Below, in pieces: positions 44,052-53,235 of a stretch of 64,000 bases of DNA. Both the position numbers and the translations under genes were made by a program. Every line of letters starts with the position of its first letter. The first letter of the stretch is position 1. Under the pieces are notes generated by a model that saw only the letters and a list, made by a program, of their open reading frames with translations, was not told the origin of the DNA and did no database searches. The stretch is from Anaerovibrio lipolyticus LB2005 (GTDB lineage Bacteria > Bacillota > Negativicutes > Selenomonadales > Selenomonadaceae): assembly GCF_000621545.1 (NCBI RefSeq), contig NZ_JHYA01000002.1, positions 62,001-126,000 of the forward strand. Reading direction: 5' to 3'.

Positions 44052-44085
44052 GCGGGATGCGGCCTCGTGTCCCGCTTGTTTTTTG
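44052..44085 (+). terminator. Intrinsic terminator after the ydjIGH-like module
   Basis: GCGGGA (44052-44057) pairs with TCCCGC (44070-44075), with a GC-rich loop, followed by TTGTTTTTTG. Confidence 0.75.
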
Positions 44086-44098
44086 TATATTTTTCTTG

Positions 44099-44127
44099 TG
44101 GAAAAAAATTATATTTAGGGGTATAAT
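44099..44127 (+). promoter_or_regulatory. Promoter of uppP
   Basis: TGGAAA (44099-44104), a 17-bp spacer and TATAAT (44122-44127) give a consensus -10 with a moderate -35, 41 bp before the uppP start. Confidence 0.5.
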
Positions 44128-44167
44128 ATGGCAGTTAGATTGAATTTAATTAGGAGAGAGATAAAAG

Positions 44168-45013
44168 ATGGATTTAAGCTTTATGGAACTTATTAAGACT
44201 GTCATATTAGGTATAGTGGAGGGCCTTACGGAGTGGCTACCTATCAGCAGCACCGGCCACATGATTTTGGTGGACGAGTTTATCAAGCTGGATGTTTCCA
44301 AATCATTTATGGATATGTTCCTCGTAGTTATTCAGCTGGGAGCTATTCTGGCAGTTGTGGTGTTGAATTTTGATAGGCTGAACCCATTTTCCAGTCACAA
44401 ATCCAGCATTGAAAAGAAGGAAACCTATCAGCTGTGGTACAAGGTAATATTTGCCTGCCTCCCGGCGGCGATTATTGGCCTTATGTTCAACAAGTACATG
44501 GAGGAGCACTTCATGACGGCTCCAGTGGTGGCCTTTACCCTGATTTTCTACGGTATCATGTTTATTGTGGTGGAGAATTATAACAAGAACCGCACACCAG
44601 CAGTTACTGATTTGAATAAGCTGAGCTATAAGACAGCGTTTATCATCGGCCTTTTCCAGGTGCTTTCCTTGGTTCCGGGCACCTCCCGTTCCGGCTCTAC
44701 GATTTTGGGCGGTATCCTTTTCGGTGCTTCCCGCTATGTGGCAGCTGAGTTTACCTTCTTTTTGGCAATACCGGTTATGTTTGGTGCCAGCCTTTTGAAA
44801 ATCGTTAAGTTCGGTATCCATTTCTCCGGTGCGGAACTGCTGATTCTGGTTATCGGTATGGCTACTGCCTTCGTGGTATCTGTTATTTCCATTAAGTTCC
44901 TGCTCAGATATATTAAAAATAATGATTTCAAGCCATTTGGCTACTACCGTATAGCTTTGGGCATTATTGTAATTGCGTATCTCCTGATGGTTGGTGATCC
45001 AACTCAGGGGTAA
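44168..45013 (+). CDS. uppP: Undecaprenyl-diphosphatase UppP/BacA
   Basis: UppP dephosphorylates undecaprenyl diphosphate to recycle the lipid carrier of cell-wall synthesis and confers bacitracin tolerance. The 281-residue polytopic protein has the two family motifs: [18 protein letters not shown] (about residues 17-34, catalytic Glu) and the [10 protein letters not shown] motif (about 174-183, with Arg and Ser). Length and helix pattern are normal. exoA follows after 14 bp. Confidence 0.97.
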   Translation: MDLSFMELIKTVILGIVEGLTEWLPISSTGHMILVDEFIKLDVSKSFMDMFLVVIQLGAILAVVVLNFDRLNPFSSHKSSIEKKETYQLWYKVIFACLPAAIIGLMFNKYMEEHFMTAPVVAFTLIFYGIMFIVVENYNKNRTPAVTDLNKLSYKTAFIIGLFQVLSLVPGTSRSGSTILGGILFGASRYVAAEFTFFLAIPVMFGASLLKIVKFGIHFSGAELLILVIGMATAFVVSVISIKFLLRYIKNNDFKPFGYYRIALGIIVIAYLLMVGDPTQG

Positions 45014-45027
45014 TGGGGGGATAGAGT

Positions 45028-45780
45028 ATGCGTTTTGTATCATGGAATGTTAATGGCCTTCGGGCCTGTTTGACAAAGGGGTTCATGGAATCCTTCAGGG
45101 ATATGGATGCGGATGTTTTCTGCCTTCAGGAAACCAAGATGCAGGAGGGGCAGGCTATCCTTGATTTGCCTGGTTACAAGCAGTTCTGGAACAGCGCGGA
45201 AAAGAAGGGATATTCCGGCACTGCTATTTTCACAAGGGTGGAGCCTATAGATGTAACCTATGGTATCGGCATTGAGGAGCATGACCATGAGGGCCGTGTC
45301 ATTACTATGGAGTTTGAGGACTACTATCTGGTGACGGTGTACACTCCAAATTCTCAAAAAGAGCTGGCCCGTCTGGCTTATCGTATGACCTGGGAAGAAG
45401 CCTTTAAGGATTATGTTTGCGGTCTGGATAAGAAGAAACCGGTTATTATCTGCGGTGATCTTAATGTTGCCCATAAGGAAATCGACTTAAAAAATCCAAA
45501 GACAAATCATAAGAACGCCGGCTTTACTGACGATGAGCGCCAGAAATTTACGGAGCTTTTGCAGGCCGGATTTACCGATACATTTAGAAAGGTGTATCCA
45601 GATGTAACCGGGGCATACACCTGGTGGTCTTATCTTAGAAAGGCCAGAGCCAACAACGCCGGATGGCGCATTGACTACTTCCTGATTTCTAATCGCTTGG
45701 ATGATAAAATTGAGTCCGCCACCATATATAATGAAATCTTCGGCAGCGACCACTGCCCAGTAGGGTTGGAGCTGAAATAA
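45028..45780 (+). CDS. exoA: Exodeoxyribonuclease III / AP endonuclease ExoA
   Basis: ExoA repairs abasic sites in DNA. The 250-residue EEP-fold protein has [14 protein letters not shown] at the start, [11 protein letters not shown] with the metal-binding Glu and [13 protein letters not shown]. It ends with WRIDYFLIS and [11 protein letters not shown], carrying the catalytic Asp-His. The length matches XthA/ExoA of Bacillota. It is probably co-transcribed with uppP and the DnaQ-like gene downstream. Confidence 0.97.
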   Translation: MRFVSWNVNGLRACLTKGFMESFRDMDADVFCLQETKMQEGQAILDLPGYKQFWNSAEKKGYSGTAIFTRVEPIDVTYGIGIEEHDHEGRVITMEFEDYYLVTVYTPNSQKELARLAYRMTWEEAFKDYVCGLDKKKPVIICGDLNVAHKEIDLKNPKTNHKNAGFTDDERQKFTELLQAGFTDTFRKVYPDVTGAYTWWSYLRKARANNAGWRIDYFLISNRLDDKIESATIYNEIFGSDHCPVGLELK

Positions 45781-45805
45781 GAAATCATAATAGAAAGAGG
45801 AAGTT

Positions 45806-46384
45806 ATGTTAGGAAAAACTAAGGGGAAGCAGTTATTGGAATACGTGCCGGACTATGTGGTATTCGATTTGGAAACCACGGGTATTAGCTGCTTCAAGGA
45901 TAGTGTGGTGGAGATTTCTGCGGTGAAGGTTATTGGGGGACGGGTGGAGGATGAATTTTCCAGCCTTGTTAATCCCCAGAGGAGTATTCCTTATGAGGTT
46001 TCCAAGGTAAATGGCATTACAGATGCCATGGTTGCTGAGGCACCAACCTTTGACAAGGTGTTAGAGAAGTTTATTGAATTTACTGAGGGGATGACTCTGG
46101 TAGGGCATAATATCCACAATTTTGATTTGAAGTTTATCTATCGTGATAGTGAAAAGTTTTACGGCGGTATACCTGGAAATAATTATGTGGATACTCTAAG
46201 ATTGGCCAGAAAATATTTGCCTCAGCTAAAGCGGCACAGCCTTACTGTATTGGCAGAATATTATGGTATTTCCACCGAGGGTGCCCACCGGGCTTTAAAT
46301 GACTGCCGCATGAATCAGCAGGTGTATGAACAGCTGGGGCTTATTATGAATAAGGGATGTATGCCACTGTTCTCCTTTTTGTAA
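45806..46384 (+). CDS. DnaQ-like 3'-5' exonuclease (DEDDh)
   Basis: This 192-residue protein is a stand-alone DEDDh exonuclease domain. Exo I is VVFDLETTGIS (Asp-x-Glu, about residues 20-30). Exo II is LVGHNIHNFDLKF, and Exo III includes GAHRALNDCRM with the catalytic His and Asp. The family includes DNA polymerase III epsilon and PolC proofreading domains and RNase T-type enzymes. No polymerase or helicase part is attached, so a repair or RNA trimming role is possible. It follows exoA by 25 bp. Confidence 0.9.
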   Translation: MLGKTKGKQLLEYVPDYVVFDLETTGISCFKDSVVEISAVKVIGGRVEDEFSSLVNPQRSIPYEVSKVNGITDAMVAEAPTFDKVLEKFIEFTEGMTLVGHNIHNFDLKFIYRDSEKFYGGIPGNNYVDTLRLARKYLPQLKRHSLTVLAEYYGISTEGAHRALNDCRMNQQVYEQLGLIMNKGCMPLFSFL

Positions 46385-46447
46385 AATATATTAACCTAAT
46401 TGATAATATTTACAAATTAGTATATCTATGATAATCATACATTTTTA

Positions 46448-46476
46448 TTGCAGAAAAATACAATATATGGTACAAT
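46448..46476 (+). promoter_or_regulatory. Promoter of the ileS T-box leader
   Basis: TTGCAG (46448-46453), a 17-bp spacer and TACAAT (46471-46476) lie just before the T-box leader; transcription would start near 46483. Bases 46385-46447 are AT-rich without other signals. Confidence 0.65.
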
Positions 46477-46499
46477 TTCAAACAGTTTAAGAAATGAAA

Positions 46500-46780
46500 G
46501 ACAATGATGAAGAAAGTAATCTGTAGGTGAACCTTTTAGCGAGCAGGGAAGCGGTGAAAGCCCTGTAGTAGTAGCGACAGATGAAAATCACTTCGGAGTA
46601 GCAGGTCAAAATGCGATATGCTTGTTGCAGAGTAGGCTGAGCCGGGATCTCCCGTTACAGAGATAGTATATGCTGGTATACGAAATAGGTGGTATAGTGA
46701 AGCTAGGCTTCATCCTGTTTTGGGGTGAAGTCTTTTATTTTACATTGTAGCTCCCGTCCTATTTTGGGCGGGAGTTTTTA
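46500..46780 (+). ncRNA. T-box riboswitch (tRNA-Ile sensing) upstream of ileS
   Basis: The leader shows T-box parts in order: stem I with AGCGAG and GGAAGCGGTGAAAGCC, then the specifier ATC (Ile codon) at 46587-46589 in GAAAATCAC. The T-box follows as AGGTGGTATAGTGA (46687-46700). The antiterminator pairs AGG 46687-46689 with CCT 46714-46716 and GTGAAGC 46697-46703 with GCTTCAT 46707-46713, leaving the UGGU bulge for the uncharged tRNA ACCA end. The competing terminator is CTTCATCC (46708-46715) with GGGTGAAG (46723-46730) plus a T-rich tail. A second GC-rich terminator, CTCCCGTCC with GGGCGGGAG and TTTTT (46751-46779), follows. Confidence 0.95.
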
Positions 46781-46822
46781 TTATGATGGCTGCCAGTACA
46801 GCAAAAACAGGAGGTAATCATT

Positions 46823-49800
46823 TTGTACAACAAGGTTGACACAAACCTGAATTTCGTTCAGCGCGAAAGGGAAATCCTGAAGTTTTGGAAGGAAAATGAC
46901 ATTGCCAAGAAGTGTATTGATATCCGTGAAGGATGCGATACCTTTACATTCTATGATGGACCGCCAACTGCCAACGGCAAGCCTCATATCGGTCACGTAT
47001 TGACCCGTGTAATCAAGGATATGCTGCCACGTTACCAGTCCATGAAGGGCAAAAAGATTCTTCGTAAGGCTGGTTGGGATACCCATGGTCTCCCAGTAGA
47101 GCTGGAGGTAGAGAAAAAGCTGGGCCTGGACGGCAAGGAGCAGATTGAAAAATACGGCATTGAGCCATTTATCAAGGAATGCCGTGAGTCTGTATGGAAG
47201 TACAAGGGCATGTGGGAGGAATTCTCCGATGTTGTTGGCTTCTGGGCAGATATGGATGATCCGTATATCACTTATGAAAATAACTACATTGAGTCTGTTT
47301 GGTGGGCTCTTAATGAAATTTGGAAGAAGGGCCTTCTCTACAAGGGACATAAGGTAGTTCCATATTGCCCTCGTTGTGGTACCCCTCTTTCTTCTCACGA
47401 GGTAGCTCAGGGCTATAAGGATATCAAGGAGCGTTCTGCCATTGTTCGCTTCAAGGTGAAGGGTGAGGAGAATACCTCCTTCCTGGCTTGGACTACCACC
47501 CCTTGGACCTTGCCTTCCAACCTGGGCTTGGTAGTAAATGCAGACGTGGATTATGTAAAGGTAAAGTGCAACGGTGAGTACCTGATTTTGGCTGAGGCTT
47601 TGGTAGAAAGCGTATTCTCCGGTGTTAAAGCCAAGGATAATCCAGAGGACGCTGCCAAGGTAGAAATCGTTGAGCGTTTCAAGGGTAAGACCCTGGAGCG
47701 CAAGGAATATGAACCTCTTTATAACTTTGCAGAGGGCAAGATCAAGAAGCAGTGCTTCTATGTAATGTGTGATGATTATGTAACAACCTCTGATGGTACT
47801 GGTATCGTTCATACTGCACCAGCCTTTGGTGAGGATGATGCCCGTGTTTGCCGCAAGTATGATATGGACTTTGTTCAGTTCGTTGATTCCAAGGGCGGTA
47901 TGACCGCAGATACCAAGTGGCCTGGCGTATTCGTTAAGGATGCAGACCCATTAATTCTAGATGATTTGAAGGCTTCTGGTGCCCTCTTTAAGGCTCCTAA
48001 GTTCGAGCATAGCTATCCACACTGCTGGCGTTGTGATACTCCACTTATCTACTATGCCCGCGAGTCCTGGTTCATTAAGATGACTGACGTAAAGGAAAAG
48101 CTCATCGCCAACAACAAGACCATTAACTGGATGCCTGATACTATCGGTACCGGTCGTTTCGGTGAGTGGCTGGAGCACCTTCAGGATTGGGGTATTAGCC
48201 GTAACCGTTACTGGGGAACCCCACTTAATATTTGGGAGTGCTCCTGTGGCTGTCAGCATTCCATCGGTTCCATTGAGGAGCTGAAGTCCATGTCTGATAA
48301 CTGCCCAGATGATATTGAGCTTCATCGTCCATATATTGATGATGTTACCATTAAGTGTCCGGACTGCGGCAAGGAAATGCATCGTGTGCCAGAGGTAATT
48401 GACTGCTGGTTCGATTCTGGTTCCATGCCATTTGCCCAGTGGCATTATCCATTTGAAAACAAAGAAATTTTTGAGGAACGCTATCCAGCTGACTTCATTT
48501 CTGAGGCAGTAGACCAGACCCGTGGCTGGTTCTATTCTCTGCTGGCAATTTCCACATTGCTCTTTGATAATTCATCCTATAAGAACGTAATTGTTCTGGG
48601 TCACGTTCAGGATAAAGACGGCAAGAAGATGAGTAAGTCCAAGGGCAATGCCGTTGACCCTATGGATGCCCTTAATAAGCATGGTGCTGATGCTATTCGT
48701 TGGTACTTCTACGAAAATAGTGCTCCTTGGCTGCCAAACCGTTTCCATGATGATGCGGTTCAGGAGGGTCAGCGCAAGTTCATGGGTACCCTGTGGAACA
48801 CCTATGCATTCTATGTGCTTTATGCCAATATTGATAATTTTGATGCTACCAAGCATGAGCTGGATTATGACAAGCTGTCCGTAATGGACAAGTGGGTTCT
48901 GTCCCGTCTCAATACCCTTATCAAGACCGTAGACAACAATCTGGCTAATTATAAGGTTACAGAGACTGCCAAGGCTCTGCAGGAATTTGTGGATGAGCTG
49001 TCCAACTGGTATGTACGTCGCAGCCGTGAGCGTTTCTGGGGCAAGGAAATGAACCAGGATAAGATTAACGCTTATATGACTCTGTACACTGCATTGGTTA
49101 CTGTTATTAAGCTGTCTGCTCCAATGGTTCCATTTATCACTGAGAGTATTTACCGCAATTTGGTTTGCAGTGTTGATGACAAAGCACCTATTTCTGTACA
49201 TCTCACAGACTTCCCAGTGGCAAATGAAGCATTTATTGATGCTGAGCTGGAGAAGAACATGGAGCTGGTACTGGAGGTTGTAGTTCTTGGCCGTGCTGCC
49301 CGTAATGCTTCCAATATCAAGAATCGTCAGCCTATCGGTAATATCTTTGTTAAGGCTGACAGCCAGCTGGATGATTTCTTCAAGGAAATCGTGGCTGGTG
49401 AGCTGAATGTGAAGCATGTTGAGTTCAAGGATGATATGGAGGAATACCTCTCCTATACCCTGAAGCCACAGTTCAAGGTGCTTGGCCCTAAGGTAGGCAA
49501 GCAGATTGGCGAGGTTAAGGCTGCTCTGGCAACTCTGGATGGTGCTGCTGCCAAGGAAGAGCTGGATAAGACCGGCAAACTGAAGCTGTCCTTAAAGAGC
49601 GGCGAGGTAGAGCTGATTCCTGAGGATATTGATATTACCATGTCCCAGACTGAAGGCTTTGCAACCCAGCGCTATGGCAAGGTTACTATTGCCCTTGAAA
49701 CAACCTTGACTCCTGAGCTCGTTGAGGAGGGCTTTGTTCGCGAGATTATCTCAAAGCTCCAGACCATGCGTAAGGAGAATGGCTTTGAGGTTACTGACCG

Positions 49801-49969
49801 CATTAATGTCTTTGCGGCTGGTAACGACAAGCTCACCGATATCCTGTCCCGCAATGAGGATATGGTAAAGAGCATTGTTCTCTGTGATGGTATTACCTAT
49901 GGTACTACTGATGGATTCACCAAGGAATGGAATATCAATGGTGAGAACATCACTTTAGGTGTAAAATAA
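46823..49969 (+). CDS. ileS: Isoleucyl-tRNA synthetase, type 2 (IleS2)
   Basis: IleS charges tRNA-Ile. The 1048-residue enzyme starts at TTG 46823, seven bases after AGGAGGT. It has HIGH at 55-58 in GPPTANGKPHIGHVL and the CP1 editing domain with WTTTPWTLPSN. KMSKS lies at 602-606 in GKKMSKSKGN, followed by the anticodon-binding and C-terminal domains. Length and motif flavour (GPPTANG, SKSKGN) match the type-2/eukaryote-like class, which is poorly inhibited by mupirocin; type-1 enzymes are about 920-940 residues. Its expression is under the tRNA-Ile T-box. A terminator follows. Confidence 0.96.
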   Translation: MYNKVDTNLNFVQREREILKFWKENDIAKKCIDIREGCDTFTFYDGPPTANGKPHIGHVLTRVIKDMLPRYQSMKGKKILRKAGWDTHGLPVELEVEKKLGLDGKEQIEKYGIEPFIKECRESVWKYKGMWEEFSDVVGFWADMDDPYITYENNYIESVWWALNEIWKKGLLYKGHKVVPYCPRCGTPLSSHEVAQGYKDIKERSAIVRFKVKGEENTSFLAWTTTPWTLPSNLGLVVNADVDYVKVKCNGEYLILAEALVESVFSGVKAKDNPEDAAKVEIVERFKGKTLERKEYEPLYNFAEGKIKKQCFYVMCDDYVTTSDGTGIVHTAPAFGEDDARVCRKYDMDFVQFVDSKGGMTADTKWPGVFVKDADPLILDDLKASGALFKAPKFEHSYPHCWRCDTPLIYYARESWFIKMTDVKEKLIANNKTINWMPDTIGTGRFGEWLEHLQDWGISRNRYWGTPLNIWECSCGCQHSIGSIEELKSMSDNCPDDIELHRPYIDDVTIKCPDCGKEMHRVPEVIDCWFDSGSMPFAQWHYPFENKEIFEERYPADFISEAVDQTRGWFYSLLAISTLLFDNSSYKNVIVLGHVQDKDGKKMSKSKGNAVDPMDALNKHGADAIRWYFYENSAPWLPNRFHDDAVQEGQRKFMGTLWNTYAFYVLYANIDNFDATKHELDYDKLSVMDKWVLSRLNTLIKTVDNNLANYKVTETAKALQEFVDELSNWYVRRSRERFWGKEMNQDKINAYMTLYTALVTVIKLSAPMVPFITESIYRNLVCSVDDKAPISVHLTDFPVANEAFIDAELEKNMELVLEVVVLGRAARNASNIKNRQPIGNIFVKADSQLDDFFKEIVAGELNVKHVEFKDDMEEYLSYTLKPQFKVLGPKVGKQIGEVKAALATLDGAAAKEELDKTGKLKLSLKSGEVELIPEDIDITMSQTEGFATQRYGKVTIALETTLTPELVEEGFVREIISKLQTMRKENGFEVTDRINVFAAGNDKLTDILSRNEDMVKSIVLCDGITYGTTDGFTKEWNINGENITLGVK

Positions 49970-49995
49970 TTTAATTAATTAAAGCATTAATTCAG

Positions 49996-50045
49996 GTCCC
50001 TGTTATTGGATTGTATTTTCTGATAGCAGGGACTTTGTTTTTCTT
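49996..50045 (+). terminator. Intrinsic terminator after ileS
   Basis: GTCCCTGTTAT (49996-50006) pairs with ATAGCAGGGAC (50023-50033, one G-U pair), followed by TTTGTTTTT. Confidence 0.9.
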
Positions 50046-50050
50046 TGAGG

Positions 50051-50080
50051 TTTACATTTTTTTGTATCTTGGTGTAAAAT
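50051..50080 (+). promoter_or_regulatory. Promoter of the acyltransferase gene
   Basis: TTTACA (50051-50056), an 18-bp spacer and TAAAAT (50075-50080) form a reasonable promoter 44 bp before the start codon. Confidence 0.45.
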
Positions 50081-50123
50081 TTACATAGTATTTTAATTAA
50101 AAAGAGAGTTTGGGGATATTATC

Positions 50124-51023
50124 ATGAAAGAAATCGTCGTGGATTTACGCAAAATTAGTGATGAAGATAGAAATGAAGCAATTGAACTGGAAAAAAAGCT
50201 ATTTAAGCTGAATCATACCATGCCTCGGACCGAGGAATACATGACGGCTATTAAGGATATTTTTGGCGAGCGGTTTGGTGAAGGCAGTTATATAGTTGCA
50301 CCTCTGTCGGCGGTTTGTGCTCATAATATCGTTATTGGAAAGAATGTATATATTAACAGCAATTTTCTGGCCATGGCCCGTGGGGGCATAACCATTGAGG
50401 ATGATGTGCAGATTGCAGGCAATGTTTCTGTACTTTCAAATAATCACGATCCTTATGAACGGATGCTTTTGACCTGTAAACCGGTCCGTATTAAGCAAAG
50501 AGCATGGATTGGTGCCGGTGCTACCATATTACCTGGGGTGACAGTTGGCAAGTATGCTATTGTAGGAGCCGGTTCAGTAGTTACCCAGGATGTACCGGAC
50601 TATAGTGTGGTAGTAGGAAACCCAGCCCGTGTAGTAAAGGAGCTGGATATTGAAAAATTCCCTGATATGGCGTCTCCGTCCATAAAAAACAGCTATATGG
50701 GCAGCTATAATTTTCAGGGGGGTGAAACCGGGTATTTCAGCATGATTCCTTATGGTGAACGGGATAGTCTGGCAGAAATCAGATTTTTGGCGCCTGAGGG
50801 AGCGGAGAAGCTTACCTTTGAAAATGGCGAGGTGGGCTGGAAGCTGGCTGATGGCACTGAATTAAATATCAGCCGGGGTATGTTTACCAGACGGCTGGGT
50901 GACATAATTGAACCGGTGATTAAGGATCCCCGTGATCCTGGCAAGATGATTGCCATTGGTTATGAGGTAACAGACGGTGATATGACCTTGGAGGCTGAAT
51001 GGTCATTCTTAGATGAATTTTGA
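50124..51023 (+). CDS. Hexapeptide-repeat acyltransferase with extra C-terminal domain
   Basis: The 299-residue protein contains an N-terminal helical cap and a left-handed beta-helix of the maltose/galactoside O-acetyltransferase group (about residues 58-175). The markers are NIVIGKNVYINSNF, NNHDPYERM, the WIGAGATILPGVTVG turn and VVVGNPARVVKEL. His107 in NNHDP is the likely catalytic base. Enzymes of this group are about 185-210 residues, so about 100 extra C-terminal residues form a second, unrecognised domain (FLAPEGAEKLTFENGEVGW). Acetyl-CoA donor and sugar acceptor are presumed. It overlaps the region ahead of the nucleoside phosphorylase gene. Confidence 0.82.
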   Translation: MKEIVVDLRKISDEDRNEAIELEKKLFKLNHTMPRTEEYMTAIKDIFGERFGEGSYIVAPLSAVCAHNIVIGKNVYINSNFLAMARGGITIEDDVQIAGNVSVLSNNHDPYERMLLTCKPVRIKQRAWIGAGATILPGVTVGKYAIVGAGSVVTQDVPDYSVVVGNPARVVKELDIEKFPDMASPSIKNSYMGSYNFQGGETGYFSMIPYGERDSLAEIRFLAPEGAEKLTFENGEVGWKLADGTELNISRGMFTRRLGDIIEPVIKDPRDPGKMIAIGYEVTDGDMTLEAEWSFLDEF

Positions 51024-51049
51024 TTATTCATAGAAGGGAGAATGGTGAT

Positions 51050-52510
51050 ATGCGCCAGCTGATGATTTGCCTGTTAGTTATTTATATGGTTTCAGTATCG
51101 TCAGTATGCATTGCCAGTACTGGCCTTCATAAAGAGAATAAGGGAGCTGATTGGGGAGGAGCAGATTATATGCCAGAGGAAAAACAGTTTCGAATGGTGG
51201 ATATTATCAGCAAAAAGCGTGATGGAGCCAGCCTAAGCAAGGGAGAAATACAGTATTTTATTGATGGCTGCGTGGATGGTTCTATCCCTGATTATCAGAC
51301 CTCGGCCCTGTTGATGGCTATTTATTTCCAGGGGATGGAGGATCGGGAGCTGGCCGATTTTACCATGGCCATGGCCCATTCCGGAGAAATGATTGATTTG
51401 TCACCCATTAAAGGCGTCAAGGTAGATAAGCACTCTACCGGTGGTGTTGGTGACAAAACCACCATGGCGGTGGCCCCTATTGTGGCCTCTTGTGATGTAA
51501 AAATTGCCAAGATGAGTGGCCGGGGATTAGGACATACCGGAGGTACAGTGGACAAGCTGGAATCCATACCGGGATACCGTACTGTGCTGGACAAGGATGA
51601 ATTTTTTAATCAGGTGAATGAAATAGGGGCAAGTGTCATCGGCCAAAGCGGCAATTTGGCTCCGGCTGATAAAAAGCTTTACGCTCTGCGGGATGTAACG
51701 GGCAGTGTGCCTAGCATTCCCCTTATAGCATCTTCAATCATGAGCAAAAAGCTGGCTGCCGGGGCGGATTGCATTTTGCTTGACGTAAAGTGTGGCAGTG
51801 GAGCTTTTATGAAAAATGTGGCGGATGCGGTTACCTTGGCAGAAAAAATGGTGACCATTGGCGAGCACAACGGGAAAAGAACCATGGCCTATGTAACCAA
51901 TATGAATATGCCGCTGGGGCAAAATATTGGTAATGCCTTGGAGGTAAAGGAGGTCGTCGATGTACTCAATGGTAAGGGGCCGGAGGACCTGACCAAGGAG
52001 TGCGAGGAATTATCCGCCACCCTTTTGATGATGGCTGGCAAGGGGCGTCACTCTGAGTGCCTTGCCATGGTAAAAGAGGTCATAAAGAATGGCCAGGCCA
52101 TGAATAAATTTAAGGAAATGGTGCAGGCTCAGGGCGGTGATGTTTCTGTATTTGATGATCTTGATGGGTTTACCAAGGCGGCTGTGTGCTACGAAGTCAA
52201 GGCTGATAGAGATGGATATATAGCTAGTATGGACACTGAGGCTATTGGTATAGCATCAACTATGCTTGGTGCAGGGCGAGAGACCATGGAAAGTGTTATT
52301 GATCCAACCGCTGGTATCACAATATGCAAAAAAACCGGGGATAAGGTACATGTCGGAGATGTGTTGGCTGTATTCCATACCTCCAGAGAGGAGCTGCTGT
52401 CACCGGCAGTGAAGCGGTATCTTGAAGCTCTGACCTACAGTCAGCAGACACCGGAGCAGTCCAAGCTGGTGTATGCCGTGGTGGACAAAAATGGGGTAAG
52501 AAAGCTCTAG
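51050..52510 (+). CDS. pdp: Pyrimidine-nucleoside phosphorylase with N-terminal signal-like extension
   Basis: The enzyme phosphorolyses uridine, thymidine or deoxyuridine. From ATG 51050 (after GAAGGGAG) the chain has 486 residues. Its first 25 form a signal-peptide-like helix (MRQLMICLLVIYMVSVSSV, then CIAS). The catalytic part begins near FRMVDIISKKRDG and includes KHSTGGVGDKTT, KMSGRGLGHTGGT-type motifs and KCGSGAFMK. Usual Pdp proteins start about at that point (433-440 residues). An internal ATG 51170, ten bases after GGAGG, would give a 446-residue cytosolic form. Two translation starts, or a remnant leader, are both possible. Confidence 0.9.
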   Translation: MRQLMICLLVIYMVSVSSVCIASTGLHKENKGADWGGADYMPEEKQFRMVDIISKKRDGASLSKGEIQYFIDGCVDGSIPDYQTSALLMAIYFQGMEDRELADFTMAMAHSGEMIDLSPIKGVKVDKHSTGGVGDKTTMAVAPIVASCDVKIAKMSGRGLGHTGGTVDKLESIPGYRTVLDKDEFFNQVNEIGASVIGQSGNLAPADKKLYALRDVTGSVPSIPLIASSIMSKKLAAGADCILLDVKCGSGAFMKNVADAVTLAEKMVTIGEHNGKRTMAYVTNMNMPLGQNIGNALEVKEVVDVLNGKGPEDLTKECEELSATLLMMAGKGRHSECLAMVKEVIKNGQAMNKFKEMVQAQGGDVSVFDDLDGFTKAAVCYEVKADRDGYIASMDTEAIGIASTMLGAGRETMESVIDPTAGITICKKTGDKVHVGDVLAVFHTSREELLSPAVKRYLEALTYSQQTPEQSKLVYAVVDKNGVRKL

Positions 52511-52584
52511 GCACCATATTTCAATATTTAAATAAAAATGCGGATACAAACGAGCATGTATGAGTAAGAAAGGTGAGGCAAATT

Positions 52585-53082
52585 ATGGATGCAATTTTTT
52601 CACGTACCAGTGTGCGCAGCTATGAGGAAAAGCCAGTAGAGTCTAGTAAAATTGAAAAGATTTTGCGGGCAGCTATGGCAGCTCCTTCCGCCATGAATCA
52701 GCAGCCTTGGGAGTTTTATGTCGTAACAGACAAGTCTGTTTTGCAGGAGCTTTCTCAGGCCAGTCCTTACACCAGCATGGTGGCAGGTGCCCCTGTGGCA
52801 ATAGTGGTGTGTGGGCGAAAGGAGAATATGCCGGTTCCTGATTTGGTGCAGGTGGATTTGTCACTGTCTACTGAAAATGTTTTGCTGGAGATTGAGGAGC
52901 AAGGGCTGGGTGGCGTTATGCTGGGTATAGCACCTTTTGCTGACAGAATGGAAAGGGTTGCCAGAGCTCTGGCTTTACCAGACACTCTGGAGGTATTTAC
53001 CGTTGTGCCATTTGGATATCCTGCCAAGAAGAATCCTCAGCAGGACCGATATGACGAGTCACGGGTTCATTATGTTAAATAA
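52585..53082 (+). CDS. Nitroreductase-family FMN protein
   Basis: This 165-residue flavoprotein of the nitroreductase superfamily starts at ATG 52585 after AGGTGAGG; GTG 52573 lies in that site. The N-terminal FSRTSVRSYEEKPV binds FMN phosphate through Arg-Ser-x-Arg-like residues. AAPSAMNQQPWEFYVV and a Gly-rich GLGGVMLGI segment complete the fold. It is a small form of the family. The substrate cannot be inferred; quinone, nitro compound or flavin reduction are all known in the family. Confidence 0.88.
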   Translation: MDAIFSRTSVRSYEEKPVESSKIEKILRAAMAAPSAMNQQPWEFYVVTDKSVLQELSQASPYTSMVAGAPVAIVVCGRKENMPVPDLVQVDLSLSTENVLLEIEEQGLGGVMLGIAPFADRMERVARALALPDTLEVFTVVPFGYPAKKNPQQDRYDESRVHYVK

Positions 53083-53115
53083 AGATAATTAATTGTCAGA
53101 CGTAATACAAAAAAT

Positions 53116-53161
53116 AAAAGGATTTCTACCATAATGTCGTTTGTGGTAGGAATCCTTTTTG
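53116..53161. terminator. Intrinsic terminator after the nitroreductase gene
   Basis: A 16-bp stem (AAAAGGATTTCTACCA at 53116-53131 with 53144-53159, one G-U pair) ends in a T-run. The A/T flanks make it usable in both directions. Confidence 0.9.
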
Positions 53162-53235
53162 TGTTTACAAAAACTAATATTTTATTGCCAGAAATTATTT
53201 TATTTTTTTATTTTCAAAAGAAGGAATATATTCAG

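Noticed and set aside
46781-47812. Antisense open frame (343 codons) opposite the ileS start
   Set aside because: It runs through the T-box terminator and the ileS catalytic region; no independent support.
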